A stretch of 64,000 nt of DNA, taken from the NCBI RefSeq assembly GCF_000805385.1, contig NZ_JTJW01000005.1:806001-870000 (forward strand), written 5' to 3'. The notes under the pieces are model-generated. The model made no database searches, was not told the DNA's origin, and was given only the letters and a program-made list of their open reading frames with translations. This DNA comes from Mycolicibacterium setense. GTDB lineage: Bacteria; Actinomycetota; Actinomycetes; Mycobacteriales; Mycobacteriaceae. The position numbers and the translations under genes are program-made. Positions 10,973 to 20,806 of this stretch are shown here, piece after piece. Numbering within the stretch: position 1 is the first letter of the stretch; each line of letters starts with the position of its first letter.

Positions 10973-13371
10973 GAGTCGGCCCGCCCGATCGCGGCCGGCG
11001 TGATCGAAACCAGGGCACCGGCCGTCGCCCCGAGTTGGCGATGGATCGACGAGCCCGGGGAGTTCGCGGGCAGCCACACCACCCGATCGGCCATCTCGGT
11101 GACCGCCAGCGGCAAGGTGACCGATCCGCGCTCGGTGCTCACGGTGACCGGCTCTCCCGCTGTGGCTCCGATTTCCGTTGCGGTAGCCGGAGACAGGCGT
11201 ACCACGGGGCTGACGGCGGTGCCGGCCAGGTGTGGTTCGCCGTCCTGCAGACGGCCGGCGTCCAGCAGCAGGCGCCAGCTGGCCAGCACGGCCTGTCCGG
11301 CGGCCGGTGCGGCCGGCGGTGCGGGCGCCGTCGATGGCGCAGCGGCGCGCGGCCCCGTCCAGGCGCCGAGCCGCGCCAGTTCGCTGTCGGCGGCGTCGGG
11401 TCCGGAAAGACCGAGGTCGATGCCGATCTCGTCGGCAATGTAGTGCAGGACGCGTAGATCCGGGATCGCGTTGGTTTGCAATGCTGGTTTGAACGGGCGA
11501 ATCCGGCCTTCCCAGTTGAGGTATGCGCCGCCCTTCTCCACCACCGGCGCGACAGGGAAGACCACGTCGGCCAGTTCGGTGACCTCCCTCTCGCGCAGTT
11601 CGAGGCTCACCACGAACGGGGTGGCCCGCAGCGCAGCCACTGCGGCAGCCGGGTCGGGCAGGTCGGTGACCTCGACACCGCCGACGATCAGCGCGGAGAG
11701 CATTCCGTCGGCGGCCGCGGCCAGGATGGCGCTCGTGTCGCGGCCCGGGGTGTCGGGCAGATCGGAGGTGTTCCACACCGCGGCGGTCTGGGCTCGGGCG
11801 TCGGCGTCCTCCACGGGACGTCCGCCGGGAAGCAGGTTCGGCAGGGCGCCGGCCTCCACGGCCCCGCGTTCGCCGGCCCGGCGGGGAATCCAGGCCAGCC
11901 GGGCGCCGGTGACCGAGGCGAGCCGCAGTGCGGCCGACAGGGCACCTGGCGAGGTGGCCAGGCGTTCACCGACCAGGATCGCGGCGCCCGGGCGCCGCAG
12001 CCGTTCATCGGTCTGAAGCGCGTCCAGCGCGGCAGCCTCGGCACCTGGCACCGTCGGGATCAATGTGCCCGCCATCTTGGTCAGTCCACGGCTGGCGAAC
12101 GGCGCCACCGCGAGCACCTGCAGGCCGTTCTTGCGGGCGGCCTTGCGCAGCCGCAGGAAGACGATGGGGGATTCCTCTTCCGGTTCCAGCCCGGCCAGCA
12201 GCACGGTCGGGGCCTTTTCCAGTTCGGCGTAACGCAATGTCATGGGTTGACCTGCGATACGTGCCGCGAGGAAGTCCGCTTCCTCGACGGAGTGGGCGCG
12301 GGCGCGGAAGTCGATATCGTTGGTGCCCAGCACCATTCGAGCGAACTTCGAGTAGGCATAAGCGTCTTGCACGGTGCAGCGCCCACCTACCAGCACACCT
12401 GTGTTCGCGCCGGCGGACAGCAGCTCCGCCCCGGTGACCGTCAGCGCCTCCGACCACGAAGCAGGGCGCAACGCACCGTCCTCACGGAGCAGCGGCGTGG
12501 TGATCCGGTCACCGACCGTCGCATAGGTGAACGCCCACCTGCCCTTGTCGCAGTTCCACTCCTCGTTGACCTCTGGGTCGTCGCCGGCCAAGCGGCGCAG
12601 CACTTTTCCGCGCCTGTGGTCGGTGCGCTGGGCGCAGCCCGACGCGCAGTGCTCACAGACGCTGGGGCTGGAGACGAGATCGAAGGGCCGGGCCCGGAAC
12701 CGGTATGCCGTTCCGGTGAGGGCACCCACCGGGCAGATCTGCACCGTGTTGCCGGAGAAGTAGGACTGGAACGGCTCGCCCGGAGCGATACCCACCTGTT
12801 GGAGTGCACCGCGTTCCAACAGGTCGATGAACGGATCGCCGGCGATCTGCGCGGAGAAGCGGGTGCAGCGTGCACACAGGACGCAGCGCTCGCGGTCCAG
12901 CAGCACCTGTGCCGAGATGCTGATCGGCTTCGGGAAGGTCCGCTTGACATCCTCGAACCGGGTTTCCGGGCGCCCGTTGGACATCGCCTGATTCTGCAGC
13001 GGACATTCGCCGCCCTTGTCGCAGATCGGGCAATCCAGCGGATGGTTGATCAGCAGCAGTTCCATGACGCCGCGCTGTGCCTTGTCCGCCGCCTCGGAGC
13101 TGTACTGGGTGTGCACCACCATGTCCGGGCTCACCGTGGTGGTGCACGAGGCCATCGGCTTGCGCTGGCCCTCGACTTCGACGAGGCATTGTCTGCAGGC
13201 CCCGACCGGATCGAGCAGCGGGTGGTCGCAGAAGCGCGGGATCTGGACACCCATCAGCTCGGCGGCGCGGATCACCAACGTGCCCTTGGGAACACTGATC
13301 TGCTCACCGTCGATGGTCAGCGACACCATCTCCACCGCTGGGGTGTCCTTGGTCGGCTCGGCCAGCGTCAT
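10969..13371 (-). CDS. nuoG: NADH-quinone oxidoreductase subunit G
   Basis: 800 residues. All iron-sulfur ligands can be traced: [2Fe-2S] N1b C48, C59, C62, C76; [4Fe-4S] N5 H110, C114, C117, C123; N4 C163, C166, C169, C213; and the extra cluster N7 C239, C242, C246, C274, which only some bacteria keep. A molybdopterin-oxidoreductase-like domain follows without evident cofactor ligands, and the last ~100 residues are Ala/Pro-rich plus a small beta-domain. It is a peripheral-arm electron-transfer subunit. The gene begins 32 bases after nuoF, one of the larger gaps within the operon. Confidence 0.97.
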   Translation of the reverse strand: MTLAEPTKDTPAVEMVSLTIDGEQISVPKGTLVIRAAELMGVQIPRFCDHPLLDPVGACRQCLVEVEGQRKPMASCTTTVSPDMVVHTQYSSEAADKAQRGVMELLLINHPLDCPICDKGGECPLQNQAMSNGRPETRFEDVKRTFPKPISISAQVLLDRERCVLCARCTRFSAQIAGDPFIDLLERGALQQVGIAPGEPFQSYFSGNTVQICPVGALTGTAYRFRARPFDLVSSPSVCEHCASGCAQRTDHRRGKVLRRLAGDDPEVNEEWNCDKGRWAFTYATVGDRITTPLLREDGALRPASWSEALTVTGAELLSAGANTGVLVGGRCTVQDAYAYSKFARMVLGTNDIDFRARAHSVEEADFLAARIAGQPMTLRYAELEKAPTVLLAGLEPEEESPIVFLRLRKAARKNGLQVLAVAPFASRGLTKMAGTLIPTVPGAEAAALDALQTDERLRRPGAAILVGERLATSPGALSAALRLASVTGARLAWIPRRAGERGAVEAGALPNLLPGGRPVEDADARAQTAAVWNTSDLPDTPGRDTSAILAAAADGMLSALIVGGVEVTDLPDPAAAVAALRATPFVVSLELREREVTELADVVFPVAPVVEKGGAYLNWEGRIRPFKPALQTNAIPDLRVLHYIADEIGIDLGLSGPDAADSELARLGAWTGPRAAAPSTAPAPPAAPAAGQAVLASWRLLLDAGRLQDGEPHLAGTAVSPVVRLSPATATEIGATAGEPVTVSTERGSVTLPLAVTEMADRVVWLPANSPGSSIHRQLGATAGALVSITPAAIGRADS

Positions 13372-13403
13372 GCACGCCCCCTTCTCGTGGCGAAGGACCT
13401 CAT

Positions 13404-14720
13404 CTACGCACCCGCCCCTTCGGTCGCCATCAACGTCGAGGCATGGGGGTCGAACGGGCAGCCCCCATCGAGGTGCGCCACGTACTCGTCACGGAAATAC
13501 TTGATCGAGGACACGATCGGGCTGGCCGCACCGTCTCCCAACGCGCAGAACGATTTTCCGAAGATGTTGTCGGCGATGTCGAGCAGCTTGTCGATATCTG
13601 CCCGGGTGCCGGTACCGGTTTCCAGCCGGGCATAGATCTGGGCCAGCCAGTAGGTGCCCTCCCGGCACGGTGTGCATTTGCCGCAGGACTCATGTGCGTA
13701 GAACTCGGTCCAGCGCCGCACCGCCCGCACCACACAGGTGGTCTCGTCGAAGATCTGCAGCGCCTTGGTGCCGAGCATCGACCCGACGGAGGCCATGCCC
13801 TCGTAATCCAGTGGCACGTCGATGTGTTCGGACGTGAGCAGCGGAGTCGAGGAACCGCCCGGCGTCCAGAACTTCAGGGTGTGCCCGTCGCGGACCCCCC
13901 CGGCGTAACCGAGCAGCTCGCGCAGCGTGATGCCCAGCGGCGCCTCGTACTGCCCCGGCCTTGCGACGTGGCCCGACAGCGAATACAGCGTGAATCCAGG
14001 GGATTTCTCGGACCCCATCGACCGGAACCAGTCCACTCCGTTGACCAGGATCGGCGGGACACTGGCGATGGATTCGACGTTGTTGACTACAGTCGGGCAG
14101 GCGTACAGGCCCGCGACCGCGGGAAACGGTGGACGCAAACGTGGTTGGCCACGCCGGCCCTCCAGGGAGTCCAGCAGTGCGGTTTCCTCGCCGCAGATGT
14201 AGGCACCCGCCCCGGCGTGCACAATCAGTTCCAGGTCGAATCCCGAGCCGAGGATGTCGGTGCCCAGATATCCGGCCGCGTAGGCTTCGGCGACGGCGGC
14301 CTGCAGACGCCGCAACACCGGCACCACTTCGCCGCGGACATAGATGAAGGCGTGGCGCGCCCGGATCGCGTAGGCCGCGATGATCACACCCTCGACCAGG
14401 AAATGCGGCGTGGTCAGCATCAGCGGAATGTCCTTGCAGGTACCGGGTTCCGACTCGTCGGCGTTGACCACGAGATAGTGCGGCTTTGCCCCGGCGCCGT
14501 CGTCACCTTGTGGGATGAACGACCATTTGGTCCCGGTGGGGAAACCGGCTCCGCCGCGTCCGCGCAGCCCCGAATCCTTGACCAGCGCGATGACCTCGTC
14601 CGGCTCCATCGCCAAGGCGCGTTGCAACCCGCGGTATCCGTCGTGGCGGCGGTAGGTGTCCAACGTCCACGGTTCCGGTTCGTCCCAGAACCGGCTCAAT
14701 ACCGGGGTGAGCGGCGTCAT
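13404..14720 (-). CDS. nuoF: NADH-quinone oxidoreductase subunit F (NADH/FMN)
   Basis: 438 residues from the ATG at 14720, overlapping the nuoE stop as ATGA. The FMN/NADH-binding glycine-rich motif [13 protein letters not shown] lies at residues 54-66, the second loop [19 protein letters not shown] is present, and the [4Fe-4S] N3 ligands are C346, C349, C352 and C392. NuoF takes electrons from NADH and passes them through FMN into the iron-sulfur chain. Confidence 0.97.
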   Translation of the reverse strand: MTPLTPVLSRFWDEPEPWTLDTYRRHDGYRGLQRALAMEPDEVIALVKDSGLRGRGGAGFPTGTKWSFIPQGDDGAGAKPHYLVVNADESEPGTCKDIPLMLTTPHFLVEGVIIAAYAIRARHAFIYVRGEVVPVLRRLQAAVAEAYAAGYLGTDILGSGFDLELIVHAGAGAYICGEETALLDSLEGRRGQPRLRPPFPAVAGLYACPTVVNNVESIASVPPILVNGVDWFRSMGSEKSPGFTLYSLSGHVARPGQYEAPLGITLRELLGYAGGVRDGHTLKFWTPGGSSTPLLTSEHIDVPLDYEGMASVGSMLGTKALQIFDETTCVVRAVRRWTEFYAHESCGKCTPCREGTYWLAQIYARLETGTGTRADIDKLLDIADNIFGKSFCALGDGAASPIVSSIKYFRDEYVAHLDGGCPFDPHASTLMATEGAGA

Positions 14721-15448
14721 GCGATCGGACCTGCCGTATCGGGGGTGGACATTCCGCGATTGCGGGCCTCGCGCAACCCGGCGAGGGTGGCTGGCCCTGG
14801 CGCGCCGCCGGGGGTGTGCGGATCGGTCAGGCCGGCCAACGTGCGGGCCGTGTCGCGGAATGTGCACAGTGGGGCCCCTCGGGTCGGGGCCGGGGGTGTC
14901 CCGCTGCGAAGTCCGTCCACCAGATCCCGGGCCGACGAAGGAGTCTGGTTGTCGTAGAACTCCCAGTTGACCATCAGCACGGGCGCGTAATCGCATGCCG
15001 CATTGCACTCGATGTGCTCCAGGGTGACCTGGCCGTCGGTAGTGGTCTGCCCGGCGTGGATACCCAGATGGTCCTGCAGTGCTTCCAAGATCGCGTCGCC
15101 GCCCATGATCGCGCACAACGTGTTGGTGCACACGCCGACGAGGTAGTCGCCGGTCGGGGTGCGCCGGTACATCGAGTAGAACGTGGCCACCGCGGTGACC
15201 TCGGCTTCGGTCAGGCCCAACAACGCAGCGCAGAAACCGATTCCGGCGGGGGTGAGGCAACCGTCCTCGGCCTGCACGAGATGCAGTAGCGGCAGCAGGG
15301 CCGAGCGGGCGTCGGGATAGCGGGCGGTGATCTGCTCGGCGTCCGCGAGGAGCCGGGCCGTCACCTCCTCCGGATACGCCACGGGCCCGTTGATCGGCGG
15401 GCCCGCTTCATCGGGGCGCTGCCCCAGCTCGAGGAATACTTCCGTCAT
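14717..15448 (-). CDS. nuoE: NADH-quinone oxidoreductase subunit E ([2Fe-2S])
   Basis: 243 residues from the ATG at 15448 (MTEVFLELGQ). The thioredoxin-like [2Fe-2S] N1a ligands are C107, C112, C148 and C152. About 80 residues follow the fold, a Pro/Thr-rich tail longer than in E. coli. The start lies directly after three 32-bp repeats, and the last repeat supplies both its Shine-Dalgarno (AGGAGA) and an overlapping stop codon of an upstream micro-ORF (ATGA at 15445-15448). A start 8 codons earlier in frame would fall in the repeat and is less likely. Confidence 0.95.
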   Translation of the reverse strand: MTEVFLELGQRPDEAGPPINGPVAYPEEVTARLLADAEQITARYPDARSALLPLLHLVQAEDGCLTPAGIGFCAALLGLTEAEVTAVATFYSMYRRTPTGDYLVGVCTNTLCAIMGGDAILEALQDHLGIHAGQTTTDGQVTLEHIECNAACDYAPVLMVNWEFYDNQTPSSARDLVDGLRSGTPPAPTRGAPLCTFRDTARTLAGLTDPHTPGGAPGPATLAGLREARNRGMSTPDTAGPIA

Positions 15449-15480
15449 CCGTGCCGTCTCCTCTTCGCGCAAGCGCTCAT
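15445..15480 (-). CDS. micro-ORF 3 of the nuoD-nuoE repeat (11 aa)
   Basis: Encodes [11 protein letters not shown]. The ATG overlaps the stop of micro-ORF 2 and its own TGA overlaps the nuoE ATG, each by 4 bases. It is more likely a translational relay than a functional peptide. Confidence 0.4.
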   Translation of the reverse strand: MSACAKRRRHG

Positions 15481-15512
15481 CCGTGCCGTCTCCTCTTCGC
15501 GCAAGCGCTCAT
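15477..15512 (-). CDS. micro-ORF 2 of the nuoD-nuoE repeat (11 aa)
   Basis: Encodes [11 protein letters not shown], identical to micro-ORF 3. Linked to micro-ORFs 1 and 3 by 4-base ATGA overlaps, with an AGGAGA box inside that can serve the next start. Confidence 0.4.
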   Translation of the reverse strand: MSACAKRRRHG

Positions 15513-15544
15513 CTGTGCTGTCTCCTCTTCGCGCAAGCGCTCAT
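15509..15544 (-). CDS. micro-ORF 1 of the nuoD-nuoE repeat (11 aa)
   Basis: Encodes [11 protein letters not shown]. Its ATG overlaps the nuoD TGA (ATGA at 15541-15544), so ribosomes ending nuoD could restart here directly. Confidence 0.4.
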   Translation of the reverse strand: MSACAKRRQHR

Positions 15545-16845
15545 CTGTCAACCCCGCCCATCACCGGATCGATCGACGCCACCGCGGCAATGGCATCGGC
15601 CACCATGCCGCCCTCACACATCGCTGCCACCGCTTGAAGATTCGTGAACGAGGGGTCGCGGTAATGCACGCGGTAGGGCCGGGTGCCACCGTCGGAGACC
15701 ATGTGCACCCCGAGCTCTCCGCGCGGGGACTCCACTGCGACGTACACCTGCCCGGCCGGCACCCGGATGCCTTCGGTGACGAGTTTGAAGTGGTGGATCA
15801 GCCCCTCCATGGAGTGGCCCATGATCTTGGCGATGTGTTCGGGGGAGTTGCCCAAGCCGTCCGGACCGAGCGTCAGATCGGCGGGCCAGGCCAGCTTCTT
15901 GTCGCTGATCATCACCGGACCCGGCCCGAGCTTCTCAAGTCGGTCGACACACTGCTCGACGATCTTCAGTGACTCCCGCATCTCCTTGACCCGGATGATG
16001 TACCGGCCGTAGGAGTCGCAGCCGTCGTCGGTGATGACGTCGAATTCGTAGTCCTCGTAACCACAGTACGGTTGTGCGCGACGCAGATCGTGAGGAAGCC
16101 CGGTGGAGCGCAGCACCGGTCCGGTGATCCCCAGCGCGATACATCCGGTGAGGTCGAGATACCCGACACCGACGGTGCGAGCCTTCCAGATGTAGTTCTC
16201 GTTGAGCAGGTCCTCCAAGTCCTGCAAGCGTTTCGGCAGCAGATCGAGCAGCGCGCGAACCTGGCTCACCGCATCGTCGGGCAGGTCGGCCGCCAGCCCA
16301 CCCGGCCGGATGTAGGCATGGTTCATCCGCAGGCCGGTGATCGACTCGAAGACCCGCAAGATCTCTTCGCGTTCCCGGAAGCCATAGAACATGGCCGACA
16401 TCGCGCCCAGCTCCATCCCGCCGGTGGCCAACGCCACCAGATGCGAGGAGATCCGGTTGAGCTCCATGAGCATCACCCGGATCACGCTGACGCGCGGCGG
16501 AATGTCGTCGGTGATGCCCAGCAGCTTCTCGACACCCAGGCAGTACGCCGTTTCGTTGAAGAACGGCGACAGGTAGTCCATCCGGGTGACGAAGGTGACG
16601 CCCTGGGTCCAGTTCCGGTACTCGAGGTTCTTCTCGATGCCGGTGTGCAGATAGCCGATGCCGCAACGGGCTTCGGTGATGATCTCGCCCTCGATCTCCA
16701 GGATGAGCCGCAGCACACCGTGGGTCGACGGATGCTGGGGGCCCATGTTGACCACGATGCGCTCACCCGCATGCTCACGGGCCGCGGATACCACGTCTTC
16801 CCAGTCCTGCCCGCCGACCACCACGACAGGGGATTCGGTGCTCAT
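15541..16845 (-). CDS. nuoD: NADH-quinone oxidoreductase subunit D (49-kDa type)
   Basis: 434 residues, a separate NuoD rather than a NuoCD fusion. The hydrogenase-like fold is recognisable from [14 protein letters not shown] at residues 34-47, whose H38 and H42 line the quinone site, and from the conserved C-terminal DPVMGGVDR end. Together with NuoB and NuoH it forms the quinone-reduction site. Its ATG shares one base with the nuoC stop (TGATG), and its stop overlaps the first micro-ORF of the tandem repeat. Confidence 0.97.
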   Translation of the reverse strand: MSTESPVVVVGGQDWEDVVSAAREHAGERIVVNMGPQHPSTHGVLRLILEIEGEIITEARCGIGYLHTGIEKNLEYRNWTQGVTFVTRMDYLSPFFNETAYCLGVEKLLGITDDIPPRVSVIRVMLMELNRISSHLVALATGGMELGAMSAMFYGFREREEILRVFESITGLRMNHAYIRPGGLAADLPDDAVSQVRALLDLLPKRLQDLEDLLNENYIWKARTVGVGYLDLTGCIALGITGPVLRSTGLPHDLRRAQPYCGYEDYEFDVITDDGCDSYGRYIIRVKEMRESLKIVEQCVDRLEKLGPGPVMISDKKLAWPADLTLGPDGLGNSPEHIAKIMGHSMEGLIHHFKLVTEGIRVPAGQVYVAVESPRGELGVHMVSDGGTRPYRVHYRDPSFTNLQAVAAMCEGGMVADAIAAVASIDPVMGGVDR

Positions 16846-17552
16846 CAGTTGTACGACCTCCGCTGATCGGGCGGCGGAATCTGCGCGCCGTGGTATTCGA
16901 CCGGAATACCGCCCAGCGGATAGTCCTTGCGCTGGGGATGCCCGACCCAGTCGTCGGGCATCTCGATGCGGGTCAGTGCCGGGTGTCCGTCGAACACGAT
17001 GCCGAAGAAGTCATAGGTCTCACGCTCGTGCCAGTCGGTGGTCGGATAGATCGCGTACAGGGACGGGATGTGCGGATCGGCATCGGGCGTTGCGACTTCC
17101 AACTGGACCCTGCGGTTGTGGGTGATCGACATCAACGGGTAGACAGCGTGCAATTCGCGGTCGGTGTCGTCGGGGTAGTGCACTCCGCTCACGCCGAGGC
17201 ACAGCTCGAACCGCAACTGGGGGTCGTCGCGCAGCACGCTGGCCACGGCGGGCAGTTGCACCCGGCTGACCTCCAGCGTCAGCTCATCCCGATGAACCAC
17301 CACGCGTTCGATCGACACGGCATAGCGCTCCTCACCGAGGATTTCGGCGAGCCGGTCGACGACCGCGTCGAAGTACTGGCCGTAGGGCCGCGGGGAGCTG
17401 CCGGGTAACGCCACCGACCGCACGAGCCGGCCGTACCCCGACGTGTCGCCGGTGCCGGAGGCGCCGAACATGCCGCGCCGCGTCGCGATCACCTCCGGCC
17501 CCTGTCCGGTGCCCGCCTCGGTGTGCTCGCTGCCTCCGTTCGTGGTGCTCAC
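16845..17552 (-). CDS. nuoC: NADH-quinone oxidoreductase subunit C (30-kDa type)
   Basis: 235 residues, GTG start overlapping the nuoB stop by 4 bases. An acidic, glycine-rich N-terminal stretch of about 45 residues precedes the 30-kDa domain; the family signature is [18 protein letters not shown], followed by [18 protein letters not shown]. Structural subunit of the peripheral arm that contacts NuoD. Confidence 0.96.
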   Translation of the reverse strand: MSTTNGGSEHTEAGTGQGPEVIATRRGMFGASGTGDTSGYGRLVRSVALPGSSPRPYGQYFDAVVDRLAEILGEERYAVSIERVVVHRDELTLEVSRVQLPAVASVLRDDPQLRFELCLGVSGVHYPDDTDRELHAVYPLMSITHNRRVQLEVATPDADPHIPSLYAIYPTTDWHERETYDFFGIVFDGHPALTRIEMPDDWVGHPQRKDYPLGGIPVEYHGAQIPPPDQRRSYN

Positions 17553-18103
17553 CGCAGCAGCCCCTTGAGCTCAATGGTGGGTGTGACCGCCAGCGCTGCC
17601 TTTTCGGCTTCGCGGACGGCCTCCTCGCGGTTGACCCCGAGTGGCATCTGCTGAATCTTGTCGTGCAGCTTCAGGATTGCGTGCAGCAGCATTTCCGGCC
17701 GTGGCGGACAGCCGGGCAGATAGATGTCGACGGGCACCACATGATCGACACCCTGGACCACCGCATAGTTGTTGAACATGCCACCCGACGAGGCGCAAAC
17801 TCCCATGGCCAACACCCATTTCGGCTCGGCCATCTGGTCGTAGATCTGCCGAAGCACCGGCGCCATCTTCTGGCTCACCCGGCCCGCCACGATCATCAGA
17901 TCGGCCTGACGCGGGGTCGCGGAGAATCGTTCCATCCCGAATCTGGCGATGTCGAAACGCGGTCCTGCGGTCGACATCATCTCGATTGCGCAGCAGGCCA
18001 GGCCGAATGTGGCGGGCCACAACGACCCCTTGCGCACGTAGCCCGCGACGGCTTCCACCGTCGACAGCAGGATTCCCCCGGGCAGACGCTCCTCTAGTCC
18101 CAA
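17549..18103 (-). CDS. nuoB: NADH-quinone oxidoreductase subunit B (cluster N2)
   Basis: 184 residues from a TTG at 18103. This start reproduces the mycobacterial NuoB N-terminus [10 protein letters not shown] and length, and overlaps the nuoA 3' end by 10 bases. Upstream extension in the same frame would run antisense-like across nuoA and lacks homology. The N2 cluster ligands are the tandem C37-C38, C103 and C132. NuoB carries the last iron-sulfur cluster before quinone. Confidence 0.95.
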   Translation of the reverse strand: MGLEERLPGGILLSTVEAVAGYVRKGSLWPATFGLACCAIEMMSTAGPRFDIARFGMERFSATPRQADLMIVAGRVSQKMAPVLRQIYDQMAEPKWVLAMGVCASSGGMFNNYAVVQGVDHVVPVDIYLPGCPPRPEMLLHAILKLHDKIQQMPLGVNREEAVREAEKAALAVTPTIELKGLLR

Positions 18104-18462
18104 TTCAGGCCCCCTCGCCGCCATACATAGGCGTATGCCACGAACACCGTGAGCATGAACAGCAACATCTCCACCAGCGCGAACAACCCGAGGCTGTCGA
18201 ATGCCACCGCCCACGGGTAGAGAAAGACGATTTCGATGTCGAACACGATGAACAACATCGCCGTGAGGTAGTACCGGATGGGCATGCGCTGGCCGGTCAG
18301 CCCCGCGGCGCCGGGTTGCATCGGCTCGATACCGCACTCGTAGGCCTCGAGTTTGGACCGGTTGTAGCGGCGCGGGCCGATGACGAGCGCGATCCCCACG
18401 GAGACCACGGCGAACGCCGCCGCGATCACTCCGAGAACCAGGATGGGCGTGTATAAATTCAT
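18094..18462 (-). CDS. nuoA: NADH-quinone oxidoreductase subunit A
   Basis: 122 residues from the ATG at 18462 ([10 protein letters not shown]), first gene of the complex I operon. Three hydrophobic helices with the conserved YECGIEP loop between the first and second and the [12 protein letters not shown] helix, both diagnostic. A GGGAG Shine-Dalgarno lies 10-14 bases upstream. It is a membrane-arm subunit near the quinone site. Confidence 0.96.
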   Translation of the reverse strand: MNLYTPILVLGVIAAAFAVVSVGIALVIGPRRYNRSKLEAYECGIEPMQPGAAGLTGQRMPIRYYLTAMLFIVFDIEIVFLYPWAVAFDSLGLFALVEMLLFMLTVFVAYAYVWRRGGLNWD

Positions 18463-18508
18463 GCCACTGATCGCTCCCTCGCTGGGCTGTCGATGTGAGC
18501 TAACCCAC

Positions 18509-18536
18509 AGCCTAGCGAGCTTTGCGGCCTGTGCCA
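18509..18536 (-). promoter_or_regulatory. candidate nuo operon promoter
   Basis: On the minus strand TGGCAC (18531-18536) and TAGGCT (18509-18514) are separated by 16 bases, a fair match to a SigA-type promoter; the TAGGCT box fits the TANNNT rule. It lies about 47 bases upstream of the nuoA ATG, in the 172-bp gap after the response-regulator gene. Read-through from that gene is also possible. This is a pattern match only. Confidence 0.35.
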
Positions 18537-18634
18537 CACATTTTGGTTAGTATCGTTTCATATCGGGGCAGCGTGTCGCTGCGGCCATAGCCATGCCACG
18601 AACAATCAACGGCAGCATGGCAATTCGAAGAAAG

Positions 18635-19033
18635 TTACTGGGCCGGGGTGCGCAGCAGCGACACCACCGCGTCACCCAACCGGATCGGATCGATCGGGTG
18701 CGGTACCGCCGCCTCGGCCTGTGACCAGCTAGCCAGCCAGGCATCGTCTGGCCGCCCGGTGAGCACCAGGACCGGTGGGCAATTAGCGATCTCGTCCTTG
18801 AGCTGTTTGGCCACGCCCATGCCCCCGGCCGGGGTTGCTTCCCCATCGAGGATGGCCAGGTCGATACCCCCGGCGTCCATCCGCGAGATCACCGCAGGCG
18901 CGGTGGCGACCTCCACATAGTCCAGCTCGGGGAGTTCCGGGTGGACCCGTTTGCCCAGTGCGAGACGGACCTGTTCGCGGGTGCGCGGGTTGTCGCTGTA
19001 CACCAGGATGTGCAGCGGCTCGGGGCCGGCCAT
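18635..19033 (-). CDS. atypical single-domain response regulator (Rv3143-like)
   Basis: 132 residues from the ATG at 19033, only a receiver domain with no output domain. The phosphoacceptor is D63 in ILDGEAT and T92 is in place. However, the acidic pair after strand 1 is reduced to a single Asp (VYSDN, residues 11-15), and the conserved lysine of the KP motif is histidine (VPHPID, H112). M. tuberculosis has a similar single-domain regulator, Rv3143, just upstream of nuo. It is co-directional with nuoA, 172 bp away. It may act by protein contact, with or without phosphorylation. Confidence 0.85.
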   Translation of the reverse strand: MAGPEPLHILVYSDNPRTREQVRLALGKRVHPELPELDYVEVATAPAVISRMDAGGIDLAILDGEATPAGGMGVAKQLKDEIANCPPVLVLTGRPDDAWLASWSQAEAAVPHPIDPIRLGDAVVSLLRTPAQ

Positions 19034-19097
19034 GCTGCCGATGCTACTGCGCAGGGAGCCCTCGGCCGGACAACTCAACGAATTCTGTTGGGCCGCA

Positions 19098-19616
19098 TCA
19101 GTCTCGGGTGAACACGAGTTCACCGGAAAGTACCGTCGTCGGCCCCACCATCCCGAGCAGGTCGCCCGACACTCCGAAGTCGTCCCGTTGGACCTCGAAC
19201 TGGCCCGACAGCCGCAGGGTGTTGTCATCGACGGCCTGCGTATCGACCGGTATCTCGACGGGTTTCGACACGCCCCGCACCGTCAGCACCGCCGTCAACC
19301 GCGTGGCGCCGGCTTCGGACGGAACCAAACCGGTCACCTCCAGGGTGATGTCGGGGTGTGCGTCGACATCGAAGAAATCCGCGGACCGCAGATGGTTGTC
19401 GCGCTTGGCGATCCCGGTGTTCACCGACGCCGCCGGGATCACCACCCGGCCGGTGACCCCGGCGCCCGCCGAGCCCTCACCGGTGAATTCGGTGAACCGG
19501 CCGGTGACGGTTGCCAGGCCCCAGAGCGTCTTGTTCCGGAACGTCACCCGCGACCGATCCGGAACCAGTGTCCAGTTTCCCGCGCTCGCGGTCAGGACGT
19601 CGCTGATCGTGGCCAT
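19098..19616 (-). CDS. YceI family protein
   Basis: 172 residues from the ATG at 19616. The YceI lipocalin-like fold is recognisable: GNWTLVPDRSRVTF at the N-terminus, then VNTGIAKRDNHLRSADFFD and the terminal GTTVL-like strand region. Members bind long isoprenoid or amide lipids in the barrel. No signal peptide is visible, so this copy is probably cytoplasmic. It follows the NTF2-like gene by 26 bases and is likely co-transcribed with it. Confidence 0.85.
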   Translation of the reverse strand: MATISDVLTASAGNWTLVPDRSRVTFRNKTLWGLATVTGRFTEFTGEGSAGAGVTGRVVIPAASVNTGIAKRDNHLRSADFFDVDAHPDITLEVTGLVPSEAGATRLTAVLTVRGVSKPVEIPVDTQAVDDNTLRLSGQFEVQRDDFGVSGDLLGMVGPTTVLSGELVFTRD

Positions 19617-19642
19617 GCCGCCTCCTGTCTCGTCGGTTCGGT

Positions 19643-20035
19643 TCAGGTGAACAAGGGCGCGATGTCTTTCGGATCGAAATACTCGTCGATCCGGTGGATA
19701 AGACCGTCGGTACCCACTTTGATCACGATGCACACGCGCAGCGCGATCACCGCGCCGTCCCGCCCGGTGGCGTGCAGGATGTGTTGCTGGACGAACCCAC
19801 CGTCGAAGAACTGCCGATCCAGCACCTCGTAGCGGCGCACGGGGGTCGCCCCGATGAACCAGTCGATCACCTTCAACGCGCGGGTCCGATCGTTGTCCCG
19901 GGCATCGCCGGCGTGCCACACCGCGACGTCATCCGCCCACAGTTGGGCGACAGCGGCCCTGTCGCCGCGCTCGATCGCCTCGAACAGCCGGTGCGCGACG
20001 TCCTCGGCGCGCTGGACCTCGGCAAGGGACATCAT
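19643..20035 (-). CDS. NTF2-like/SnoaL-type protein
   Basis: 130 residues; two adjacent ATG codons (20035 and 20032) follow a GAGGAG box, so the exact start is ambiguous by one codon. The alpha+beta cone fold is suggested by AHRLFEAIERGDRAAVAQLW near the start, the internal WFIGATPVRRYEVLDRQFFD strand region and the end motif IHRIDEYFDP. Such proteins act as small-molecule isomerases, hydrolases or binding proteins; no catalytic pair can be assigned. It is divergent from the methyltransferase gene, 58 bases apart. Confidence 0.75.
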   Translation of the reverse strand: MMSLAEVQRAEDVAHRLFEAIERGDRAAVAQLWADDVAVWHAGDARDNDRTRALKVIDWFIGATPVRRYEVLDRQFFDGGFVQQHILHATGRDGAVIALRVCIVIKVGTDGLIHRIDEYFDPKDIAPLFT

Positions 20036-20093
20036 CGGCTCCTCGGGGTGTGGGGCTTGACCTCAATCGTCATTCAGGTTTCACACTCGAATC

Positions 20094-20729
20094 ATGAACT
20101 CCACGCCTGCACATTCGCTGTTCGACGAAGCCTACGAGTCCCGCACCGCGCCGTGGGTGATCGGCGAGCCTCAACCGGCCATCGTCGAGTTGGAACGCAC
20201 CGGCCGTCTGGGCGGCAAGGTGCTCGATGTCGGCTGCGGTGCCGGTGAACACACCATGCTGCTGACTCGACTCGGGTACGACGTGCTCGGCATCGACTTC
20301 TCCGAACAGGCCGTCGTCCAGGCCCGTGAGAACGCCGCGCAGCGGGGTATCGACGCGCACTTCGCCGTCGCCGACGCGACCCGCCTGGGTGAGTCGCAGG
20401 GCCCGCGCTACGACACCATCGTCGACAGCGCGCTGTTCCACATCTTCGGCGATGCCGACCGGCCCCGCTACGTTTCCAGCTTGCACCGCGCGGCCCGCCC
20501 CGGTGCGACGGTGCATGTGCTGGCGCTTTCCGACGCGGGCCGCGGCTTCGGACCCCAGGTCAGCGCCGACGTGATCCGCCGGGCCTTTGCCGAGGGCTGG
20601 GAGCTGGAGGCGTTGGAGGCCACGACATACCGCGGCGTGGTGACTGCCGCACATGCCGAGGCGCTCGGCGAGCAGATCGGAGCCCAGGTGGACGAGCCGG
20701 CGTGGCTGGCCCGGATTCGACGGCTCTGA
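20094..20729 (+). CDS. class I SAM-dependent methyltransferase
   Basis: 211 residues, ATG start. SAM-binding motif I is VLDVGCGAGEHTMLL (residues about 43-57), motif II acid in VLGIDFSEQAV, and the DTIVDSALFHIF segment matches motif IV/V of the small thiopurine/tellurite-type methyltransferases. The substrate is unknown. It is monocistronic, divergent from the NTF2-like gene and convergent with the catabolic operon. Confidence 0.85.
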   Translation: MNSTPAHSLFDEAYESRTAPWVIGEPQPAIVELERTGRLGGKVLDVGCGAGEHTMLLTRLGYDVLGIDFSEQAVVQARENAAQRGIDAHFAVADATRLGESQGPRYDTIVDSALFHIFGDADRPRYVSSLHRAARPGATVHVLALSDAGRGFGPQVSADVIRRAFAEGWELEALEATTYRGVVTAAHAEALGEQIGAQVDEPAWLARIRRL

Positions 20730-20806
20730 CCTACGCCGAGATCGACACGAGGGCTGTGACCGAGGCGCGAACCGCGACCGTGGTGTAGAACTCGGCGCGA
20801 AGGTGG

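Larger units (their letters stand above)
15449..15544 (-). repeat. three 32-bp tandem repeats between nuoD and nuoE
   Basis: Units at 15449-15480, 15481-15512 and 15513-15544; the first two are identical and the third differs at a few bases near one end. Read on the coding (minus) strand each unit begins with ATGAGCGC, holds a purine-rich AAGAGGAGA Shine-Dalgarno-like box and runs into the ATG of the next unit. Each unit so encodes an 11-residue micro-ORF whose TGA overlaps the next ATG by 4 bases, bridging the nuoD stop to the nuoE start. M. tuberculosis MIRU elements are also intercistronic repeats with start/stop overlaps, but are longer. Confidence 0.92.

Noticed and set aside
11476-13635. 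A 719-codon open frame on the plus strand opposite nuoG
   Set aside because: It is the GC-rich antisense shadow of nuoG/nuoF; the translation is Arg/Gly/His-rich with no domain, and nuoG itself is complete.
15449-15544. CRISPR array
   Set aside because: The three units are contiguous without spacers and there are no cas genes; it is a tandem repeat inside an operon.
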